Source of the DNA: Pelagadaptatus sp034112445
GTDB lineage: Bacteria; Pseudomonadota; Gammaproteobacteria; Pseudomonadales; Cellvibrionaceae
DNA length: 64,000 bases
NCBI GenBank assembly: GCA_034112445.1
Contig: JAWUVI010000018.1
Span: 62,001-126,000, forward strand
Reading direction: 5' to 3'
This document shows, in pieces, positions 52,536 to 60,465 of the stretch (positions are counted from its first letter, which is position 1; the number at the start of each line of letters is the position of its first letter). Under the pieces are notes generated by a model. That model was not told where the DNA came from, did no database searches, and was given only the letters and a program-made list of their open reading frames with translations. The position numbers and the translations under genes are program-made.

Positions 52536-52904
52536 ATGAGTACGTCCGTTATTACTGTCATTATTAATGACAAACCATATCGTTTGAGTGCCTCTGATTC
52601 AGCGTCTATAGCCAAGCTTTCTGCTGAAGAAAAAAATCAGCTAAGAGAGTTGTTGCAGGCGGTGAACCAACACGAACCAACTATTGAAAGACCAGTTCAA
52701 AAAGCAATTCCTAAAACCCAGATAAAGTATAATCAGCCAGAACCAAAACCTGAAAGGTTGGGACGAGGTGATGTAGAGAGTACTATGGCCCGATTAATCA
52801 TGGAGGAAAAAAGTAAACAGAAACCAGCGTTAACCAAGCGCAGTGTGTATAAATTTATCGGCGGCTTGGCTTTGCTGGCTATTGTTTTGATATTGATCTT
52901 TTAG
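52536..52904 (+). CDS. Small tail-anchored protein of unknown function
   Basis: No family recognised. The 122-aa protein has a polar N-terminal part with a possible ubiquitin-like start (VITVIINDKPYRLS), a Pro/Lys/Gln-rich middle and a C-terminal transmembrane helix (FIGGLALLAIVLILIF), so it is probably anchored with its N-terminus in the cytoplasm. It starts 4 bp after the hybrid kinase stop and is likely translated with it, which suggests a role with that kinase. Confidence 0.72.
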   Translation: MSTSVITVIINDKPYRLSASDSASIAKLSAEEKNQLRELLQAVNQHEPTIERPVQKAIPKTQIKYNQPEPKPERLGRGDVESTMARLIMEEKSKQKPALTKRSVYKFIGGLALLAIVLILIF

Positions 52905-52929
52905 CGTTGACGTTTTTAATACTGACTTT

Positions 52930-54222
52930 TTATTTCTGGGTATGCCGACGGTTTTTACCGCTGGGTTTATGACCTTGAGAGTTTTCGCCTGAGCGTTGAC
53001 CGTCTCTATGACCTTGGGATTGTCTTGGTTGTTTCGGTTTTTTAGCTCGAGTCGGTTTGAGGTCTTCTGGACGAGACTCTCTGAGAGGGTGAGTTGGCTC
53101 AAATCCCGCTACAAACTTTCTTTCAAGAATTTGTTGGGTGAAACGCTCAATTCCGATCAACTCTTTTTGCTCATCGGCGGACACCAAAGATATAGCTTGG
53201 CCGGTCGCGCCAGCTCGGCCGGTACGTCCAATCCTATGGACATAATCTTCTGACACGTTGGGCAAATCAAAGTTGACCACTTGTGGTAATTGATCAATAT
53301 CTAAACCTCGTGCAGCAATATCTGTCGCGACCAAAACTTGGATGTCATTGGCTTTAAATTCTGCCAATGCTCTGGTTCGTGCTCCTTGGCTTTTATTGCC
53401 ATGAATCGCTGAAGCGCTGATGTTCGACGCAATCAGTTGTTTGGTTATACGATTGGCGCCGTGCTTGGTGCGTGAAAAAACCAGAACCTGTTGCCAGTTG
53501 TTGTCCTTAATAAGTTTAATCAATAAGGGTGTTTTTTTGTTTTTATCAACGGGACAGATCCATTGAGTTACGGCTTTCACAGTAGTGTTAGGGGGTGTAA
53601 CTGAAATTTCAGCAGGGTTATTAACGAAGGCCTTGGCAAGTTGGCGGATCTCATCAGAAAAAGTCGCAGAGAACATGAGATTCTGACGCTCTTTAGGTAA
53701 AAACGTGATGATTTTTTTGATGTCGCGAATAAAGCCCATATCCAGCATGCGATCGGCTTCATCTAATACCAATACTTCTAGATGTTTAAAACGTACGGCA
53801 TTTTGATTGTACAAATCCAATAAGCGACCGGGAGTGGCCACCAAAATATCAACGCCGCGGCTTAGCTTAATCATTTGCGGGTTAATTTTTACACCACCAA
53901 AAACAACCGTAGAGCGTAGGGATAAATTCTTACTGTAGGTTTCTACGCTAGCGGCTACTTGAGCGGCCAATTCACGAGTTGGGGTTAGAATTAATGCACG
54001 AACTTGATTGCCTTTAATGCTCTCGCCCTGGGACAGCTTTTCTAATATGGGTAGAGTAAAGCCAGCGGTTTTACCGGTGCCGGTTTGTGCGGCAGCCATA
54101 ACATCGCGGCCTTCTAGAACGGCGGGGATGGCTTTTTCCTGAATTGGAGAAGGCGTTGTATAGCCCTGTTCGGTAACAGCGGAAACAATGGCGGGAGATA
54201 AGCCCAGTTCAGCGAAGTTCAT
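52930..54222 (-). CDS. rhlE: DEAD-box RNA helicase, RhlE type
   Basis: RNA helicase used in ribosome maturation and RNA turnover. Motifs in order: Q motif (TTPSPIQEKAIP), I (AAQTGTGKT), Ia (PTRELAAQV), II (VLDEADRMLD), III (FSATFS), VI (HRIGRTGRAG). The C-terminal tail is Lys/Arg/Gln-rich with many SQGH-type residues and is typical of RhlE. I chose ATG 54222 (MNFAELGLSPAIV, 430 aa); an ATG at 54261 would add 13 residues. Confidence 0.93.
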   Translation of the reverse strand: MNFAELGLSPAIVSAVTEQGYTTPSPIQEKAIPAVLEGRDVMAAAQTGTGKTAGFTLPILEKLSQGESIKGNQVRALILTPTRELAAQVAASVETYSKNLSLRSTVVFGGVKINPQMIKLSRGVDILVATPGRLLDLYNQNAVRFKHLEVLVLDEADRMLDMGFIRDIKKIITFLPKERQNLMFSATFSDEIRQLAKAFVNNPAEISVTPPNTTVKAVTQWICPVDKNKKTPLLIKLIKDNNWQQVLVFSRTKHGANRITKQLIASNISASAIHGNKSQGARTRALAEFKANDIQVLVATDIAARGLDIDQLPQVVNFDLPNVSEDYVHRIGRTGRAGATGQAISLVSADEQKELIGIERFTQQILERKFVAGFEPTHPLRESRPEDLKPTRAKKPKQPRQSQGHRDGQRSGENSQGHKPSGKNRRHTQK

Positions 54223-54325
54223 GGTGTCGTCTCTGTTCGTCGTGAGGGGCGTGAATGCCATTCCTCAGCGGGCGTGCAGAGTACAGGTATTTGCTGGTTT
54301 TAGCTATCGAAGACCACTCTATAGC

Positions 54326-55039
54326 TTAGCTAATTGTGCCCGTAGTACGTACTCGCTTACTGCCTTTAACAACAGCTTCAGTGCGCAGAGCTTTCTCTCT
54401 TTCGGCTATTGTTTTATCGATTCCGTTCTTTAGCGCAATTAAAAAGCCAACCACAATAAAAGCACCGGGCGGTAATACAGCAACTAAAAAGCCGGGGTAA
54501 TCATTAAATAACACCAGTGTCCAAGACTCGGCTGCTGGGCCAAAGAGTAGCTGCATGTTATCAAATAAGGTGCCGCTACCTAAAATTTCACGGATGGCGC
54601 CAACACAGACTAATACTAAGGTAAATCCGGTTCCCATCATCAAACCGTCAATGGCGGATGGGATGACTGAGTTTTTACTGGCGAAGGCGTCTGCCCGTCC
54701 AAGAATGGCGCAGTTGGTTACGATCAATGGAATAAAAATACCCAATATCAAATACAACTCGAAGGTATAGGCTTTCATTAATAATTCGATGCAGGTCGTA
54801 AAAGAGGCTATGACCATAACAAACACGGGTAAGCGCACCGCATCACTAACGTTGTTGCGAATTAAAGATACAGCGATGTTCGATAAGGTTAATACCAACA
54901 TAGTGGCTAAACCCAGTCCTAACGCATTAACCACGCTACCGCTTACCGCAAGTAACGGACATAATCCGAGCAGCTGAACCAGAGCGGGGTTGTTGTTCCA
55001 AAGGCCGTTCTTAGTGATTTCTTGATAATCAACCGACAT
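54326..55039 (-). CDS. rnfE: Rnf complex subunit RnfE
   Basis: Integral membrane subunit of the Rnf ferredoxin:NAD+ oxidoreductase (SoxR-reducing complex in E. coli). The 237-aa, six-helix protein has LVQLLGLCPLLAVSGSVVNALGLGLAT at its start and the conserved VTNCAILGRADAFASKN with a Cys that is a proposed Fe-S ligand. The C-terminal tail is basic. Last gene of rnfABCDGE, 2 bp after rnfG. Confidence 0.97.
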   Translation of the reverse strand: MSVDYQEITKNGLWNNNPALVQLLGLCPLLAVSGSVVNALGLGLATMLVLTLSNIAVSLIRNNVSDAVRLPVFVMVIASFTTCIELLMKAYTFELYLILGIFIPLIVTNCAILGRADAFASKNSVIPSAIDGLMMGTGFTLVLVCVGAIREILGSGTLFDNMQLLFGPAAESWTLVLFNDYPGFLVAVLPPGAFIVVGFLIALKNGIDKTIAEREKALRTEAVVKGSKRVRTTGTIS

Positions 55040-55041
55040 GA

Positions 55042-55710
55042 TTAATAGGTCTCCGAAGCAGTAGTCGAGGTGTTAACTGGAGCTAATATGAATTGTTGGC
55101 GATTGGCCTGAAAATATTCCAGTGCACGTTTTACTTGATGGACAACAGCGCGGGGAGTGATGGTGGCACCCGTTAATTGATCAAAGTCACCGCCATCTTT
55201 TTTTACTTTCCAGCGATTTAAACTTGGCTTGTTTAGTGACTTGGCATCAAACATTGTAATCCAGTTACTTTTATTTAAATCGATTTTGTCGCCCAATCCC
55301 GGTGTTTCTGTGTGGCTCAAAATACGAACCCCAGCAATGCGACCATCCATATTAATGCCAATAATCATTTTAATGGCACCGCTATATCCGTCGGGAGCAA
55401 TGGCGGGAATAATAATGGCAACGGGTTGATTATCTTGCTTGGCAATGTGCACTTCACCACCTTTTTTCAGGCCTAAGCTTTGCCAATAAGCAGAATCAAT
55501 CGCTATGGTGTCGGTGAGTAAGTCGTTGTTGTGACGCTCTTGAGGGACGATTTCTAGTAAAGCTCGCTGAGCGTTAAGGCGTTCGGCCTCGGCAATAAGA
55601 TCGGCTGTCCCGTTAAAGGTTACGGCCAGAATTAATGCTGTGACTAAAGCGAACACACCTAACAGTATTGAGTTGCGCAGCATGGATTGACTGATACTTA
55701 CATCGCTCAT
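55042..55710 (-). CDS. rnfG: Rnf complex subunit RnfG (FMN-binding)
   Basis: Membrane-anchored flavoprotein of the Rnf complex. The 222-aa protein has one N-terminal transmembrane helix (LLGVFALVTALILAVTF) and an extracytoplasmic FMN-binding domain. The motif LTGATITPRAVV carries the Thr to which FMN is covalently attached in the family; the ETPGLGDKI block is also present. It lies between rnfD and rnfE in a tightly packed operon. Confidence 0.97.
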   Translation of the reverse strand: MSDVSISQSMLRNSILLGVFALVTALILAVTFNGTADLIAEAERLNAQRALLEIVPQERHNNDLLTDTIAIDSAYWQSLGLKKGGEVHIAKQDNQPVAIIIPAIAPDGYSGAIKMIIGINMDGRIAGVRILSHTETPGLGDKIDLNKSNWITMFDAKSLNKPSLNRWKVKKDGGDFDQLTGATITPRAVVHQVKRALEYFQANRQQFILAPVNTSTTASETY

Positions 55711-55723
55711 GTTTATTTTACTC

Positions 55724-56794
55724 TCAGTCTAATTTTTCTGTGGCTTTACGTGGTTTCGCATGGCCATAGCTGCGCGGTACGGTGTAGTAATCGATAAATG
55801 GTGCAGCGATGTTCATCAATAAAACAGCAAAAGCAATGGCATCGGGGTAGTTGCCCCAGACTCGAATCAAATACACCAACGCACCAATACAAGCGCCGTA
55901 AATTAAACGGCCTTTGGTGCTTACCGCTGATGATACTGGGTCGGTAGCAATAAAAAATGCGCCGAGCATCGTGGCCCCAGAAAACAGGTGCAGCACTATT
56001 GATCCGCCACTGTTAGAGCTGCCGTTATCGTAAAATAAAGCGGCTAGTACGGTAATGCTGAGTAACATGCTGACAGGGGTGTGCCATGTAAAAATCCTCT
56101 TATAGAGTAGGTAACAACCACCGACTAAAAAGGCTAAGTTTACCCACTCCCAGCCAGCACCAGCCCATTGGCCCGTGGCAAAAATAGCGTTGTCTTGATA
56201 AATCTGATCGGCGAGTAAGCCGTTACTCTGTTTAAATGCGTCCAGTGGTGTTGCGCCGCTGTATGCGTCTATTTCTGTTATCGATGATGCGCCTAGCCAA
56301 ATGTGTTGAAGCGCTTCGCTGATCCCTAAAAGACTTTGGCCATCGGCCAAGGCGGGGGCTGGGGTTGCCCAACGAGTCATTTCTACGGGGAACGAAATTA
56401 ATAAAATTACGTAACCAACCATAGCTGGATTAAAAGGATTGAAACCCATACCGCCATAAAGTTGTTTGGCTAAAATAATGGCACTAGCACTGCCCACTAC
56501 CACAACCCACCATGGGCAGTACGGAGGTAGAGCAAGCCCGAGTAAAATCCCAGTCACCAGCGCACTGTAATCCTTTAAGTAAAAACCCAAAGGGCGGCTC
56601 CGGAGCTTAAGTACTATGGCTTCAGAGATGACGGCGGTAATACAGGCAAGTACGATATTTAAAAATGTACCCGGCCCGAAAAAATACGTCAGAGCAATTA
56701 AGCCAGGAATACAAGCGAGAATAACCTGCAGCATAATGTCGCTGGTGCGGCGAGCTATGTGCGCGTGGGGTGAAGTGATTTGTTTGAATGCCAT
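55724..56794 (-). CDS. rnfD: Rnf complex subunit RnfD
   Basis: Polytopic membrane subunit that carries covalent FMN. The 356-aa protein has about ten helices, the FMN attachment motif SGATPLDAF, and the family blocks YGGMGFNPFNPAMVGYV and DPVSSAVSTKGRLIYG. It lies 30 bp after rnfC and 13 bp before rnfG. Together with RnfG and the Fe-S subunits it couples electron transfer to Na+ or H+ movement. Confidence 0.97.
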   Translation of the reverse strand: MAFKQITSPHAHIARRTSDIMLQVILACIPGLIALTYFFGPGTFLNIVLACITAVISEAIVLKLRSRPLGFYLKDYSALVTGILLGLALPPYCPWWVVVVGSASAIILAKQLYGGMGFNPFNPAMVGYVILLISFPVEMTRWATPAPALADGQSLLGISEALQHIWLGASSITEIDAYSGATPLDAFKQSNGLLADQIYQDNAIFATGQWAGAGWEWVNLAFLVGGCYLLYKRIFTWHTPVSMLLSITVLAALFYDNGSSNSGGSIVLHLFSGATMLGAFFIATDPVSSAVSTKGRLIYGACIGALVYLIRVWGNYPDAIAFAVLLMNIAAPFIDYYTVPRSYGHAKPRKATEKLD

Positions 56795-56824
56795 AGTTTT
56801 ATTTCTTGTTTGTCACAGACAGAG

Positions 56825-59125
56825 TTAACAGACTTTTTGCCTGGCTTCATTTAATTTTGTTTGAGTTTTTTCTACACCGGCTCGGAATGCTTCAACGTTT
56901 TCATCGCCATCAGCTTCGGCTTTTTCTAATCTTTGCAGGGCTTTAGCTAGACGCTTTTCTAGCGATTCGATCTGCGCGGCTAACTTGTCGTCAACCGACA
57001 TATTGGCCATAGCCTGTGCTTTGGCTTTGGCCTTTTCAATGGCGGCGCTAGCGGCGTCTAATTCTTCTGCAAGTTTTGGTGGTTCAATTGGCTCAGGCGG
57101 AGCAAGTTCAGCCAGTTCGGTTTCAGCGGTGGAAATTTTCTGTTTGAGTTTATCAACGCCCATCTGCAATGCATCGGCCGTGTCGGAATTATCCGCTTGG
57201 GCAGTGGTTAATTTATCTTGCGCTTTGGCCAGTCGTTTATTGAGTGATTCAATATTGGCTTTAAGTTTTTCATCGGCGGGCATGGCCATTTTGGCTTGCG
57301 CCCGCGCAATTGCTGCCGCGACAGGGTCGTCATCGGTTGTAGTTGTAGAAGCGTTGGCTACCAGAGATGTCACTGTTGGCGTGCTTGATTTGAACTCTTC
57401 TAGCTTGGTTTGGGCTTCGTGCAGTTTAAGTTCAGCTTGTTTTATTTGTGAGGCAAGCTTGCTGGCCTGACTTTCGTCGGCATCGTGTATTTTAAGGCGT
57501 AACTTATCAACTCGACTTGTTGCGCTTGAAGCGCTGCGCTCTAGCTTCGCCTGTTGCTCGGCGGGAGATAAAGTTGGAGCGGCTGAACTGGCCAAGGCGG
57601 CGGCCACCATTTCGTTTGCTGAGTTGGGGTTGGACTTGGATGGATCAGATTTTTCCGCGGCTAACTTTTGTTTGGCGGCTTCGGCCGCTTGTTTCCGCGC
57701 TTGGCGCTTGGCTTCTTTTTCAGCCGCCGCTTTGTTTATCCGATCTTGACGGAATTCGAAGCGTCGGCGTGATCGATCCGAATGTTCTTTTTCAATGGCC
57801 ATCTGGCGAATAGAGCCTTTGGCTGCACGATAATGTTGAACCAGAGGAATACTGCTAGGGCACACATACGAGCAGGCGCCACACTCTATACAGTCCATTA
57901 AATTGTGTGCTTGTGCACGCTCGTAATCTTCAGCCCGAGCATACCAATAGAGCTGTTGAGGCAATAAAGAGGCGGGGCAGACTTCAGCGCATAAGCCGCA
58001 ACGAATACACGCCTGTGCAAAATCATTAGTGGGCAGTTCAGCTTTGGTGGGCACCAAAATACAGTTGCTGGTTTTAACAATGGGAGTTTGATCTGATTTC
58101 AATGTGAGGCCCATCATAGGGCCACCCATAATAATGCGCTCTGCGATACTGGCATTAAAACCATGCTCTTTTAATACGTGAGCAACCGGGGTGCCGAGCC
58201 GCACGTTAATATTACGCTGTACTTTAAGCGACTCGCCTACCACTGTGGTAATGCGTTCAATCAAGGGCTTGCCATAACGAATGGCGTCATAGATAGCGAC
58301 GGTAGTGCCAACGTTTTGCAGCACGATTCCAACGCTGGATGGCAGTGAACCACTAGGAACTTCTTGGCCGGTAAGAATTTGAATTAATTGTTTTTCGCCA
58401 CCCGAGGGGTACTTGGTTGGAAATACCGCGATTTCAATAGCCGTGTCTTGGCTAGCCGCTTGTAGTGCGGCAATGGCATCGGGCTTGTTGTCTTCGATGC
58501 CAATAACAACTCGAGCAGGGTGGTTGAGCAGATGGGCTAAAAGTTGGGTGCCTTTGATGACGTCATCAGCGCGAGACTGCATTAATATATCATCGGCCGT
58601 TATGTAAGGTTCGCACTCTGTGCCATTTATAATCAATGTTTCTATGGTGTAATCAGGGCGAGGTTTAAGCTTAATAGCAGCAGGAAATCCGGCTCCGCCC
58701 ATACCCGCAATGCCGGCTTCACGAATGCGCAGCAATAGATCTTCGTGGCTTAACGAAAGGTAATCTTTACGCTCGAAAAATTCGGTGAATCTATCAAGGC
58801 CGTCAGGCTTTATAGCTATACAAGTGCCGGGCATACCAGATGGATGTGCGATGGGCCTGTCTTCAATTGCGGTGACAACTCCTGACGTTGAGGCATGTAT
58901 AGGCGCACTGAATGGCCCTACGGCATCGGCGATTTTTTGTCCCGCTAATACGCAGTCACCAATGGCAACGATTGGTTTTGCGGGAGTGCCAATATGCTGG
59001 CTTAGCGGGTAAACCATCTCCTCTGGCAAGTCGATATTACCGATAGGCAACTGCAGTGATTGGCGCTTATTCTCAACCGGATGGATGCCGCCAGGAATGT
59101 CCCATACTTTGATTAAATTACTCAT
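56825..59125 (-). CDS. rnfC: Rnf complex subunit RnfC with long repeat-containing C-terminus
   Basis: Peripheral subunit that binds NADH/FMN and two [4Fe-4S] clusters. The 766-aa protein has GGIHP, the Rossmann-like NADH part (GGAGFPAAIKLKP), and cluster motifs CIRCGLCAEVCP and CIECGACSYVCP near residues 370-420. After about residue 450 it becomes a Lys/Ala/Glu-rich coiled coil. The last 170 residues are an imperfect tandem repeat (about 598-688 and 689-766), each with an AIxxAxAKAxAM start and an IESLxKRLAKA core. The core is about 450 aa, so the extension is a lineage-variable addition. It overlaps rnfB by 4 bp. Confidence 0.96.
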   Translation of the reverse strand: MSNLIKVWDIPGGIHPVENKRQSLQLPIGNIDLPEEMVYPLSQHIGTPAKPIVAIGDCVLAGQKIADAVGPFSAPIHASTSGVVTAIEDRPIAHPSGMPGTCIAIKPDGLDRFTEFFERKDYLSLSHEDLLLRIREAGIAGMGGAGFPAAIKLKPRPDYTIETLIINGTECEPYITADDILMQSRADDVIKGTQLLAHLLNHPARVVIGIEDNKPDAIAALQAASQDTAIEIAVFPTKYPSGGEKQLIQILTGQEVPSGSLPSSVGIVLQNVGTTVAIYDAIRYGKPLIERITTVVGESLKVQRNINVRLGTPVAHVLKEHGFNASIAERIIMGGPMMGLTLKSDQTPIVKTSNCILVPTKAELPTNDFAQACIRCGLCAEVCPASLLPQQLYWYARAEDYERAQAHNLMDCIECGACSYVCPSSIPLVQHYRAAKGSIRQMAIEKEHSDRSRRRFEFRQDRINKAAAEKEAKRQARKQAAEAAKQKLAAEKSDPSKSNPNSANEMVAAALASSAAPTLSPAEQQAKLERSASSATSRVDKLRLKIHDADESQASKLASQIKQAELKLHEAQTKLEEFKSSTPTVTSLVANASTTTTDDDPVAAAIARAQAKMAMPADEKLKANIESLNKRLAKAQDKLTTAQADNSDTADALQMGVDKLKQKISTAETELAELAPPEPIEPPKLAEELDAASAAIEKAKAKAQAMANMSVDDKLAAQIESLEKRLAKALQRLEKAEADGDENVEAFRAGVEKTQTKLNEARQKVC

Positions 59126-59736
59126 GCCACCTCTCCTGCAGCATCGGTGGCGATGATATTATTCATCTGAGCTGTTCCGGCGGCTGGGGGCGACCACTTC
59201 CAGGTTTGTAAGGTTTCTTCAACCGGAAGCATATCAATACAATCTACTGGACAGGGTTCAACGCATAAATCACAGCCGGTACATTCGATGGCGATGACGG
59301 TGTGCATTTGTTTGGCCGCACCCAGTATGGCGTCCATCGGACAGGCTTGAATGCATTTGGTGCAGCCAATACATTCGTCTTCACGGATGTAGGCCACAGT
59401 TTTGAGCTCGGACTCTTCGCCGTGCTCTTCATCTAATGTGGGGGCTTCTACATCGAGCAAGTCAGCAATAGCATTGATTGTGGCTTGGCCGCCGGGAGGG
59501 CACTTGTTGATCTCCTCGCCTTCGCTGATTGATTGTGCGTAGGGGCGACAGCCGGGGTGGCCACATTGGCCGCATTGAGTTTGTGGTAGTAAGGCATCAA
59601 GCTGGTCAACAATAGGGTCGCCTTCAACCTTAAATTTAACCGCAGCAAAGCCCAGCAGAGCGCCAAAAGTTAAGGACAATGCCACTAAGGCAAGCAGTGC
59701 ACTGGTTATGGGGTATTGCAGTAATAAATCAATCAT
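59122..59736 (-). CDS. rnfB: Rnf complex subunit RnfB
   Basis: Fe-S subunit that accepts electrons from ferredoxin. The 204-aa protein has an N-terminal membrane anchor (ITSALLALVALSLTFGALLGFAA), a cysteine cluster CGQCGHPGCRPYA typical of the 4Fe-4S domain of RnfB, and two ferredoxin motifs, CIGCTKCIQACP and CTGCDLCVEPCP. It overlaps rnfC by 4 bp (ATGA) and follows rnfA after 14 bp. Confidence 0.97.
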   Translation of the reverse strand: MIDLLLQYPITSALLALVALSLTFGALLGFAAVKFKVEGDPIVDQLDALLPQTQCGQCGHPGCRPYAQSISEGEEINKCPPGGQATINAIADLLDVEAPTLDEEHGEESELKTVAYIREDECIGCTKCIQACPMDAILGAAKQMHTVIAIECTGCDLCVEPCPVDCIDMLPVEETLQTWKWSPPAAGTAQMNNIIATDAAGEVA

Positions 59737-59750
59737 GAAAGCAACAGCCT

Positions 59751-60326
59751 CTAAACTAAGCCACTAAAGCCCATAAAGGCCAGTGACATTAAGCCGGCGG
59801 TAATCATACCTATGGCTGCGCCTTTAAATGGTTCAGGAACATCAGCAAAAGCTAAACGTTCGCGCATGGCAGAAAACAAAACCAGAACTAGGGAGAACCC
59901 CAGTGCAGCACCAAAGCCATAGAGCGATGATTCGGCGAAAGAATGGGCTTTAGCCGTGTTCTGTAATGCGATACCGAGGACGGCACAGTTGGTGGTGATG
60001 AGGGGTAAGAAAACCCCCAGAACTCGATACAGTAGCGGGCTGGTTTTCTCGATAAACATTTTGGTGAACTGCACGACCACAGCGATAACCAAGATAAAAC
60101 TGATGGTCTTAAGGTACTCTAAGTCTAGCGGTAAAAGTATGTAAGTATTCACTAAGTAGCTGCTGATGGCGGCCAGGGTGAGAACGAATGTGGTTGCCCC
60201 TCCCATGCCTATGGCCGTGTCGAGTTTGTTGGATACGCCCATAAAAGGACACAGTCCAAGAAACTGCACCAAGACAATGTTATTAACCAGAATGGCGCTG
60301 ATTAAAATAACTAAGAAGTCAGTCAT
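59751..60326 (-). CDS. rnfA: Rnf complex subunit RnfA
   Basis: First gene of the Rnf operon, an integral membrane subunit homologous to RnfE. The 191-aa, six-helix protein shows VLVQFLGLCPFMGVSNKLDTAIGMG and LITTNCAVLGIALQN with the conserved Cys proposed to bind an iron-sulfur cluster between RnfA and RnfE. The promoter should lie in the 139-bp gap to metG; I cannot place it with confidence. Confidence 0.97.
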   Translation of the reverse strand: MTDFLVILISAILVNNIVLVQFLGLCPFMGVSNKLDTAIGMGGATTFVLTLAAISSYLVNTYILLPLDLEYLKTISFILVIAVVVQFTKMFIEKTSPLLYRVLGVFLPLITTNCAVLGIALQNTAKAHSFAESSLYGFGAALGFSLVLVLFSAMRERLAFADVPEPFKGAAIGMITAGLMSLAFMGFSGLV

Positions 60327-60465
60327 CTAAACATCTCTACTTATAAGTTCGTATGGGGGTCGATTTATTTATATAAGAATAATCTATTACTAGGTTATCA
60401 ATAAATCGATTTTACCGATAATGGCTATTGGCCTTTTTAATATCGATATGAAAGCCCTCAAATTA

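Noticed and set aside
56985..57470. 161-codon antisense frame in rnfC
   Set aside because: Complement of the Lys/Ala/Glu coiled-coil repeats; Ser/Ala/Leu low complexity and no supporting signals.
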